Source: an uncultured Lachnospiraceae bacterium
GTDB taxonomy: Bacteria > Bacillota > Clostridia > Lachnospirales > Lachnospiraceae
DNA length: 38,168 bases
Direction: 5' to 3'
NCBI GenBank assembly: GCA_902476645.1
Contig: CABSEG010000022.1
Span: 1-38,168, forward strand
Shown here: positions 31,960 to 38,168 of the stretch, piece after piece
Numbering within the stretch: position 1 is the stretch's first letter
Layout: each line of letters opens with the position of its first letter
Position numbers and translations under genes: made by a program
Notes under the pieces: generated by a model
Told to the model about the DNA's origin: nothing
Database searches by the model: none
Seen by the model: only the letters and a program-made list of their open reading frames with translations

Positions 31960-32301
31960 TTGGAACGGCAAGATATATTTCAATATGTAAAAAAAGTATA
32001 TGGGACGGTTCCGGAATATCTGTGGGAACACCATCCGGCCTATGCGGCGCTGCGGATGAGCACATCAAAAGAGTGTTATGCGGTGCTTAAAAGGGAAGAT
32101 TACGGGGAAAACGAAATCCTGGAAGTGCAGTATGATCCGGCTGTTATGGGTTCTTTGGTAAAAATCCAGGGATTGCTGCCTGATCGGAACGCGGAAGACG
32201 GAAATTGGGTTTCCATTCCGCTTGATGGATCGGTCAGCGAAGCAACGGTTCTGGATTTTTTGGACAGGAGCTATGAATTAGTAGAGGAAAGGCTCCACTA
32301 A
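31960..32301 (+). CDS. MmcQ/YjbR family protein
   Basis: The 113-residue protein begins LERQDIFQYVKKVYGTVPEYLWEHHPAYAALRM and contains VQYDPAVMGSLVKIQGLLPD, NWVSIPLDGSVSEATVLDFLDRSYELV. This is the layout of the MmcQ/YjbR family (double-wing DNA-binding-like or CyaY-like fold) of unknown biochemical role. The start is TTG 31960 with AGGAGG upstream. It is part of the small-enzyme operon. Confidence 0.83.
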   Translation: MERQDIFQYVKKVYGTVPEYLWEHHPAYAALRMSTSKECYAVLKREDYGENEILEVQYDPAVMGSLVKIQGLLPDRNAEDGNWVSIPLDGSVSEATVLDFLDRSYELVEERLH

Positions 32302-32351
32302 GCTGGGTAAGAATCCGGAGATCGTCTAGGATATGGAAAAGGAGGATGTTG

Positions 32352-32873
32352 ATGTTACTGGCAGTGAGAGGGGACATAACCAAAATTGATACCGTGACTG
32401 CGATTGTAAATGCGGCGAACACCAGCCTGCTTGGAGGGGGAGGCGTTGACGGAGCCATTCACCGCGCTGCAGGGAAACAGCTGCTGGAGGAATGCAGGAC
32501 GCTGAATGGATGTAAAACGGGGGAAGCGAAAATAACAGGTGCTTATAAGCTTCCATGCAAATACGTGATCCACACAGTAGGCCCGGTATGGCGCGGTGGA
32601 GATCATGGAGAGGAAAAACTTTTAGCAGACTGCTATCGGAATTCCCTGTCAGTTGCTGTAGAGCATGGGATACGGTCGATTGCTTTCCCATCTATTTCCA
32701 CTGGAGTTTACCATTTCCCTGTCCAGCTTGCCGCACAGATCGCGGTAAGGACGGTAACGGATTTTTTAAAGGAGCATCCGGATCAGCTGGACATTGTGAT
32801 GTGGGTGCTGTTTGATGAACGCACAGAGAATATCTATCAGTTGGAAGTGAAAAAATATGGAGTTGGAAAATGA
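32352..32873 (+). CDS. Macro domain protein (YmdB-like ADP-ribose hydrolase)
   Basis: The 173-residue macro domain has the ADP-ribose loop motifs IVNAANTSLLGGGGVDGAIHRAAG near residue 20 and AFPSISTGVYHFP near residue 113. These match bacterial O-acetyl-ADP-ribose deacetylases (YmdB) and mono-ADP-ribosyl hydrolases. GGAGG touches an ATG at 32346, so the ATG at 32352 (6-base spacing) is chosen. It overlaps the next gene by 17 bases. On a mobile element it could reverse ADP-ribosylation or clear NAD-derived products, but no ADP-ribosyltransferase is visible in the window. Confidence 0.9.
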   Translation: MLLAVRGDITKIDTVTAIVNAANTSLLGGGGVDGAIHRAAGKQLLEECRTLNGCKTGEAKITGAYKLPCKYVIHTVGPVWRGGDHGEEKLLADCYRNSLSVAVEHGIRSIAFPSISTGVYHFPVQLAAQIAVRTVTDFLKEHPDQLDIVMWVLFDERTENIYQLEVKKYGVGK

Positions 32874-33354
32874 GCGTCATGCACGAATCTTTGTAGATGC
32901 CGATGCCTGTCCGGTTATAAAAATCGTGGAGAGCGTCGCAGAAAAATATCGCCTTCCGGTTACGCTTCTTTGTGACACAAACCATGTATTGGAATCTGCC
33001 TATAGTACCGTAAAAGTGGTGGGGGCTGGAGCTGATGCAGTGGATTATGCCTTGATTAACCTGTGCCGGGAGGGGGATATTGTGGTAACACAGGATTATG
33101 GCGTGGCTGCAATGGCCCTGGGGAAAAAGGCATATGCGATCCATCAGTCAGGGAAATGGTATACCAATGAAAATATCGAAAGAATGCTAATGGAGCGTCA
33201 TTTTGCCAGGAAAGCAAGGCAGGCTTCCGGGAAAAACCATTTGAAAGGATCCAAAAAGCGGAAGAAAGAGGAAGACGCAAATTTCGAACATTCTTTTGTA
33301 AAAATGGTTCAACATGCAGTAGGATTTTCGAGTCAGGGAACAAAATGCGATTAA
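32857..33354 (+). CDS. YaiI/YqxD family protein (DUF188)
   Basis: The 165-residue protein has the family pattern RIFVDADACPVIKIVESVAEKY at the start, then VKVVGAGADAVDYALINL, REGDIVVTQDYGVAAMAL and a basic C-terminal region (RKARQASGKNHLKGSKKRKKEE). DUF188 has a PIN/NYN-like fold with conserved Asp residues (DAD; TQDYG), suggesting a nuclease, although activity is not established. It begins inside the macro domain gene. It ends the small-enzyme operon, 30 bases before the next promoter. Confidence 0.88.
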   Translation: MELENERHARIFVDADACPVIKIVESVAEKYRLPVTLLCDTNHVLESAYSTVKVVGAGADAVDYALINLCREGDIVVTQDYGVAAMALGKKAYAIHQSGKWYTNENIERMLMERHFARKARQASGKNHLKGSKKRKKEEDANFEHSFVKMVQHAVGFSSQGTKCD

Positions 33355-33383
33355 AATGCGTCTGCATTGCGATTGTTCTGATA

Positions 33384-33412
33384 TTGACAGATGATTTTAA
33401 ACTTTATACAAT
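33384..33412 (+). promoter_or_regulatory. Promoter of the transfer operon
   Basis: TTGACA (33384-33389), a 17-base spacer and TACAAT (33407-33412). The transcript would start near 33419. Confidence 0.82.
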
Positions 33413-33418
33413 GATAAA

Positions 33419-33501
33419 GTAAAGTTTTGTGCATGTGCAAGACGCATGTGGAGAGCCACAGGATTTTACGGGTGAGGCAACCGAGGCGGTTGTCTTTTTT
33501 T
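33419..33501 (+). promoter_or_regulatory. Transfer operon leader with attenuator
   Basis: The leader contains the hairpin TGTGG-AGAG-CCACA (33447-33460) and then an intrinsic terminator: GGCAACCG and CGGTTGTC pair across AGG (33476-33494), with seven T following. Because the first structural gene begins only 35 bases later, read-through of this terminator must control the operon. Confidence 0.72.
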
Positions 33502-33535
33502 ATGGCAAATTTTAAGTTTGAAAGGAGGGATGTGA

Positions 33536-33937
33536 TTGGCGGGAAAGGTCAAACCAAAACAGTCAGGAAAGAAAAATCCTATGTCGGGGAACCAGAGGCT
33601 TGTTCTGGCTCCCCGAATTGCGTTTGTCGCCTTTTTATCGGTTACTGCGTTTGCCATGACAGGGATGCCGGTCTTTGCAATGGATATTTTTGGAACTGCT
33701 AAAAATGCTATGCAAACTGTCTACACGGATGTTGCCGGAATTGCTACAGTGGCAGCAGTAGTATGTGCAGCGGTATGCTTGTTTCTGATGAATTTCTCTA
33801 AATCAGGCAGAACGGTAGATGAGTCCCGGGCCTGGCTCAAACGAATCGTGATTTGCTGGGCAGCCCTGATGACCTTGGGCGCTATCGTAGCGTATTTAGA
33901 GAAACTCATTCCAAAGAGCATGTTTACTGCGACGTAA
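33536..33937 (+). CDS. Maff2/VirB2-like small membrane protein of the conjugation machinery
   Basis: The 133-residue protein has a basic N-terminus, a signal-like hydrophobic segment (about 27-46, APRIAFVAFLSVTAFAMTGMPVFA) and two further membrane helices (about 65-88 and 105-122). This is the topology of TrbC/VirB2 pilin-like and Maff2-family proteins at the start of Tn1549-type transfer operons. The start is TTG 33536 after AAAGGAGGG. A strong hairpin follows the gene (33954-33976). Its job is inferred from order and topology. Confidence 0.75.
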   Translation: MAGKVKPKQSGKKNPMSGNQRLVLAPRIAFVAFLSVTAFAMTGMPVFAMDIFGTAKNAMQTVYTDVAGIATVAAVVCAAVCLFLMNFSKSGRTVDESRAWLKRIVICWAALMTLGAIVAYLEKLIPKSMFTAT

Positions 33938-33953
33938 TCCACAAGAAGAATCA

Positions 33954-33976
33954 AATGCCGGCGCTCTCCCGGCATT
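33954..33976 (+). promoter_or_regulatory. Intercistronic hairpin
   Basis: AATGCCGG pairs perfectly with CCGGCATT around a 7-base loop, without a T tract. It may protect the 3' end of the pilin-like message and so uncouple its level from the long gene downstream. Confidence 0.55.
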
Positions 33977-34006
33977 GGAAAGGAGGGGATCCTGTAAGGG
34001 TAGCAC

Positions 34007-36310
34007 ATGGGTTGGCTATTAGAGCTACTGATTGACGGGATCAGGGAAATCTGTTCGCAATTCATTGTGGATATGATGGAACTGGTAACCGATATGTTTA
34101 CGGAGTTACTGTCCTGTGACCTGTCACTGTTTGAGGAGCTGTTTTCTATTGTTACTGTCCTTTATAACAATGTTATTGTGCCAATGGGAATTGCCCTGCT
34201 GCTGTTGATCCTGGTCTGGCAGTTGTTCAAATCCATGTTTGGGAAAAGCGTAAATGGTGAGGAGCCGATAGAACTGGTGATACGGTCGGCAATCTCCCTG
34301 TTTTTTCTTGTTGCGGCCAAACCAGTCGTGGATTATATTTTGAGAATCGCTGGAACACCCTACCAATGGGTGGCGGGCACTGAAATCAAGGTGGAGAGCT
34401 TTTCAGGCTATGTATCGGCTTTGGAGGGGGTTACTGAAACATTGGGGATCGGAAGCCTGAGCATTGCTATACTGATGTTGATTATGCAGTTCGTTGTGGC
34501 TTGGAACTACTTTAAAATGCTGTTCGTGATTGCAGAGAGGTATGTTTTATTGGGAGTATTCTCTTATACAGCCCCTTTAGCCTTTTCTACCGGAGGATCA
34601 AAGGCAACCAATAATATTCTGGCCTCCTGGGCAAAAATGTTTGGAGGGCAGGTGGTGCTGATAATTTTAAATGCGTGGTGTATGAAAATGTTTCTTTCCG
34701 GTTATGGAAATATGATGGCAAGCAGTTACGGATTTTCAAAGTTTTTTGCAGCCACCCTCTGCCTTGTTGGCTTTTGTAAAATTACCTTTAAGCTGGACAG
34801 TTATTTGGCTTCCCTGGGCGTGAATCTTGGGCGTCCTTCTGCGGGCTTAGGGGCTATGGGACTGGTGATGGCAGCCAGCCGTATCTTTTCACGTTTTAGT
34901 TCGGGTAACGGAGGAGAAGGAAGCGGAAACGCAACCTCCGGGGACGGGGGAAGAGATCCCTCTGGTCCGGCAGGTGGGAGCAGTATGCCGGAGAGCTTTG
35001 CCGGGCCGATTCCTATGAGGGAGGAAACTTCTGCTTCTATGGATTTGTCAGATATGCCAGAGAATGAAGATTTCAGCCAGGATCATGCCAGCACAGACAG
35101 TCTGAATACAGGTTATTCGACGGATGGAGAGAAAAATGGAACCGGGGGTGTATTTGAAGAACTTGGAATTATGTCTTCGGGAGTGACCAGTGATGCTGGG
35201 AGCAATCCGCTTAGCCGGACCGACAATGGAGAAACGGAAGCATCGAGGAATGCCGGATTCGAAAATGGGTATGTTCCAGAAACAGGACAGGAAACGGCTG
35301 GAAACCAGACGATGGAAGGCGCGCAGGCATTCATGTCAATGGATGTGGCCGGAATCTCCGGTTATCCAGAGGGCGCGAGTGGAGCAGGAGCCAGTCTGGA
35401 TGGAGAGGGAACTTCACAAAATGATATTCGGATTTTGGGAGAAGGACAGACAGGAGTATGGGGCACTGATGCTGGAAGCAGTGAGAGCGGCGTAATTGGC
35501 GAACTGGGCGATTATCCGGTGGAAGAGGACTTTTCAGATACTGAAGAGGATAGCATCATGGAACTGGAAGGCAGTAGTATTGAGATGGAAAACGGCTTGA
35601 AAGCAGAGGAGGTATCTCATGGAAGTGCTGGAGATTCTTTCGGAAATGTAGGCCTTGAAAGTCAGGGGCAGAAAACGCCGGGGAGCCATATGGCTTCGGC
35701 AGGAACATTTGACGGGACAGGAGGGATCATTGATGAAATAGGAGGCGATTTTGACACCGACGGGATAGGTAATTACAGCGATGAAAAACAAGAGGCAGGA
35801 AGCGGAACATTTAACGAACCAGACAGGATGCCGGGACAGGCCGATGCAACTACCCTGGCTGGACTAGGGATGACAGAAGGTGGCGCATATGCTGAGGGTG
35901 AGGCGGATGAGACCCAGGGACAGGAAAACCATATGGGAGATACCCAGGATCGATCAGCTCTCCATACTGACGGGCAGGAAGGATGGGAGGCTGGTATCGG
36001 AAATCTCCAGAATCATTCAAACTCAATGGGACATGCAGGTGAGTATGATCCTACGATAAAGGAAGAGATGGAAGATTTCGACACGTCCTTAGAAGATTTT
36101 GATAATGAGGAGATGTCACATGCTGATGCAGAAGGCCAGATGGATCATCTGGAACCTGCCGCGCCGATTCCTTCAGGCAGAGATGAGGGGCAAGCGGATC
36201 ATACAACCTCCCGCTCCTCATGGGAAGTACCGAGATCAAGAGAAGAACTAAAACGCAGGCAGCAGGGCAGAAAGGGAAATCGTCCTGTGGACGGCAGGCC
36301 TCCCTATTAA
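34007..36310 (+). CDS. VirB6/TrbL-like conjugal transfer membrane protein with long acidic tail
   Basis: The 767-residue protein has two halves. Residues about 1-300 contain five to six membrane helices (for example VIVPMGIALLLLILVWQLF, IAILMLIMQFVVAW, VVLIILNAWCMKMFL) in the pattern of VirB6/TrbL proteins of Gram-positive conjugative elements. They form the membrane channel. Residues about 305-767 are low complexity, rich in Gly, Ser, Asp, Glu and Met, with few hydrophobic clusters, and end in a basic patch (RSREELKRRQQGRKGNRP). The ATG at 34007 follows AAGGG. It is 12 bases ahead of the hydrolase gene. Confidence 0.85.
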   Translation: MGWLLELLIDGIREICSQFIVDMMELVTDMFTELLSCDLSLFEELFSIVTVLYNNVIVPMGIALLLLILVWQLFKSMFGKSVNGEEPIELVIRSAISLFFLVAAKPVVDYILRIAGTPYQWVAGTEIKVESFSGYVSALEGVTETLGIGSLSIAILMLIMQFVVAWNYFKMLFVIAERYVLLGVFSYTAPLAFSTGGSKATNNILASWAKMFGGQVVLIILNAWCMKMFLSGYGNMMASSYGFSKFFAATLCLVGFCKITFKLDSYLASLGVNLGRPSAGLGAMGLVMAASRIFSRFSSGNGGEGSGNATSGDGGRDPSGPAGGSSMPESFAGPIPMREETSASMDLSDMPENEDFSQDHASTDSLNTGYSTDGEKNGTGGVFEELGIMSSGVTSDAGSNPLSRTDNGETEASRNAGFENGYVPETGQETAGNQTMEGAQAFMSMDVAGISGYPEGASGAGASLDGEGTSQNDIRILGEGQTGVWGTDAGSSESGVIGELGDYPVEEDFSDTEEDSIMELEGSSIEMENGLKAEEVSHGSAGDSFGNVGLESQGQKTPGSHMASAGTFDGTGGIIDEIGGDFDTDGIGNYSDEKQEAGSGTFNEPDRMPGQADATTLAGLGMTEGGAYAEGEADETQGQENHMGDTQDRSALHTDGQEGWEAGIGNLQNHSNSMGHAGEYDPTIKEEMEDFDTSLEDFDNEEMSHADAEGQMDHLEPAAPIPSGRDEGQADHTTSRSSWEVPRSREELKRRQQGRKGNRPVDGRPPY

Positions 36311-36322
36311 GGAGGTGAGCAG

Positions 36323-38168
36323 ATGCAGGATGAACAAAGGGATGCTTCACCGCTGGAGGAAGGAACCGATCATATAGCGCACACATCCCAGGCAGCCTAT
36401 GCGGCAGCGGCGGCTGCAAAAAGCGGGGCAGCCGCAGCGGGGGCGGCAACCGGAACGGCATTGGCAGGACCACTGGGAGCAGTTATAGGTACGATTGTCA
36501 CCAGTAAAACATTTTGGAAGGTAATCGCGGCAATTTTTCTGTTTCTGTGGATGTGGATGTTCATTATTGCCAATATGATCGGGATTATTTTGAGCTACCT
36601 TGGTTTTGCGAACGCGGACTCCTATGCGAATGAGGCGCAATCTGCGCAGCTTTCTAATCTTAGGACACGGGTAGAAGAAATCCTTGGGAATGAACAGTAT
36701 GCGGCAGGGATCAAAGAGGTGATTGAGCAGGAACGGGACAGGAAGCTGCAGGAGATTCAGGCAGACCATGCAGAACATTATGGCGGGTATGAGCTTGTGG
36801 TGATAGACGAATATGAAACAAAGCTGAAAGGAAACATGGGATATTATCTGGCGGTGCTGATGGCAGAAAAAAGCGACAACGGCACGATCTATTCCTTCCT
36901 TGGGTATGAAAACAGCCTGGGTCTTGATATGTCCACGGACCTTAGTTGCCCCTATGATGCGTACTTTGAGGAGGCAGGAAGGACTTATAATGTCCCGGTT
37001 GCGCTTTTAAAAGCCATGGCATTCGTGGAATCCAGCTTCCAGCCGAATGTAGTATCCGGGGCCGGGGCTATAGGGCTTATGCAGCTGATGCCTGCAACGG
37101 CGGCAGGGCTTGGAGTATCCGACCCGTATGATCCGTACCAGAATATTATGGGCGGAGCGAAATATATTGCGCAGAACATTGAACAGTTTAAATCATATCC
37201 AAATGGTCTTGAACTTGCAATCGCTGCTTATAATGCTGGTCCAAATGCAGTGGTGGAGTATGGATATCAGATCCCTCCCTACCCGGAAACGCAGGCGTAT
37301 GTGAAAAACGTACTGGGATATGTGCAGATCCAGGAGAGACAGACGGTTCCGGAAACATCGGATGAAACCAACGCGGCAGACCCCAAACTTCAAGAATCCT
37401 ACACCATTTTGAAAGATACAGTGGAAAATGAGATTGGCAGTTTTTTTAGTTGGTCCGTGACCGATGAAAGGGAAGCTGAGGTGACAAAGACCGTCTACTG
37501 CAGGCAGACAGAAGAAGGCAGGCAAGAGATAGAGAAAACCCTCTACGATCAGCTGCTCGCAGAAGGCGCCGATGTATGGGAAGAAACCAGGACAGAAAAA
37601 GCGCAGAAAGTAGAATATACCCTTGCCCTTATGCTGAATGCCCAGCTTACAAATGTGGGAGGCGGATATGAGTATAAGTTTGTCACCAATGAGGGGCTTT
37701 TTAACCTGGTGCTGGATGTATTGGAAGTGCTGCAAAATGGAGTGGACGCGCTGAAAAACGCGTTTTTCTCATTGTTTCACTGGACAGATTTTGTAACGGG
37801 AGGGACAAGTTCGGGAGGCATCTATATGGACAACATTGATGCCTCCGGAGACATTATTACCTATGATACGGTAGAAAACTGCCAGAAACGGGTTGTGTAC
37901 TATAATCAGGGTGAGGAGCCATGGGCTAATATGCCTTATGGGACAAGCACCATCGGGGGTGCCGGCTGCGGTCCCACTTCCATGGCGATTGTCATATCGA
38001 CCTTAACCGGGCAAAACGTAACTCCCCAGATGACTTGTGAGTATTCGATTGCAAATGGGGAATATGTGAGCGGAGTAGGAACAGCACATTCTTTTCCGAC
38101 AAATGCGGCTTATCATTGGGGCCTTACCTGCGAACGGGTCGGGAAAGACCGGATGGGGGATGTAGTCC
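36323..38168 (+). CDS. Conjugative cell-wall hydrolase (lytic transglycosylase plus cysteine peptidase), runs off the window
   Basis: The start is ATG 36323 after AAGGAGGTGAG, and the frame remains open to the window end (615 codons seen). An Ala-rich N-terminus and one membrane helix (about 66-92, FWKVIAAIFLFLWMWMFII) anchor it. Residues about 215-325 form an SLT/lysozyme-like lytic transglycosylase domain with catalytic Glu236 (AFVESSFQPN), GLMQLMPATAAGLG and AIAAYNAGP. A linker follows, then a papain-like C39-type peptidase domain starting near residue 530 with Cys549 (GGAGCGPTSMAIV). This is the VirB1/CwlT role: opening peptidoglycan for the type IV secretion channel. Confidence 0.88.
   Translation, partial: MQDEQRDASPLEEGTDHIAHTSQAAYAAAAAAKSGAAAAGAATGTALAGPLGAVIGTIVTSKTFWKVIAAIFLFLWMWMFIIANMIGIILSYLGFANADSYANEAQSAQLSNLRTRVEEILGNEQYAAGIKEVIEQERDRKLQEIQADHAEHYGGYELVVIDEYETKLKGNMGYYLAVLMAEKSDNGTIYSFLGYENSLGLDMSTDLSCPYDAYFEEAGRTYNVPVALLKAMAFVESSFQPNVVSGAGAIGLMQLMPATAAGLGVSDPYDPYQNIMGGAKYIAQNIEQFKSYPNGLELAIAAYNAGPNAVVEYGYQIPPYPETQAYVKNVLGYVQIQERQTVPETSDETNAADPKLQESYTILKDTVENEIGSFFSWSVTDEREAEVTKTVYCRQTEEGRQEIEKTLYDQLLAEGADVWEETRTEKAQKVEYTLALMLNAQLTNVGGGYEYKFVTNEGLFNLVLDVLEVLQNGVDALKNAFFSLFHWTDFVTGGTSSGGIYMDNIDASGDIITYDTVENCQKRVVYYNQGEEPWANMPYGTSTIGGAGCGPTSMAIVISTLTGQNVTPQMTCEYSIANGEYVSGVGTAHSFPTNAAYHWGLTCERVGKDRMGDVV

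Noticed and set aside
37193..37735. Minus-strand open frame of 180 codons in the hydrolase region
   Set aside because: It is antisense to the clear transglycosylase/peptidase gene and has no ribosome site.

Overview
The window looks like a chromosomal segment of a Gram-positive anaerobe of the Clostridia, most likely a Lachnospiraceae member. This is inferred from a class II GalT, a stand-alone AICAR transformylase behind a ZTP riboswitch, an rpsB-tsf pair, strong AGGAGG-type ribosome binding sites, many intrinsic terminators, frequent TTG/GTG starts and Firmicutes-type conjugation genes. No species name can be defended from the sequence alone.

Chromosomal part (about 1-19,900). galT lies on the minus strand. 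It is followed by purH with its ZTP riboswitch, an ECF sigma factor with membrane partners, tRNA-Leu(UAG) and a Zn/Cd-type P1B ATPase on the minus strand with an ArsR/SmtB-like operator. Next come an LD-carboxypeptidase, a patatin-like phospholipase and a PflX-like radical SAM protein. Two minus-strand tRNAs follow, Ala(CGC) and Val(CAC), then an orphan 53-residue ribbon-helix-helix protein. A four-gene MacA/MacB-type export operon (adaptor, ATPase, second adaptor, permease) leads to rpsB-tsf. The expected continuation of the translation/cell-envelope cluster (pyrH-frr) is absent after tsf; the sequence instead passes into accessory DNA.

Accessory part (about 19,900 to the end). A tyrosine recombinase is followed by an AT-rich, two-gene, tail-to-tail cassette: a Ddl-like ATP-grasp ligase (+) and a 561-residue helical/TPR-like protein (-). 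The cassette is bounded by a perfect 19-bp inverted repeat. The left repeat lies just inside a promoter that points into the cassette, so it could be a recombinase-driven invertible switch that expresses one gene or the other. This is the most interesting hypothesis in the window. Beyond it are a bacterial NHEJ pair (Ku with an in-frame amber codon, plus a LigD-type ligase) and a ParM/ParR-like segregation pair. Then come conjugative-element sigma/HTH genes with two structured RNA regions, an Rpn-type PD-(D/E)XK gene, and a tight operon of small enzymes (peptide deformylase, zinc ribbon, MmcQ/YjbR, macro domain, YaiI/DUF188). Last is the start of a type IV secretion operon: a Maff2/VirB2-like small membrane protein, a VirB6/TrbL-like protein with a 400-residue acidic tail, and a lytic transglycosylase with a cysteine peptidase domain that runs off the window. 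This right half reads as an integrative and conjugative element whose VirB4, coupling protein and relaxase would lie beyond the window.

All calls come from reading the sequence and from family knowledge. No database search or folding program was run. Start codons were moved from the longest open frame to the position best supported by a ribosome binding site where the two differed.
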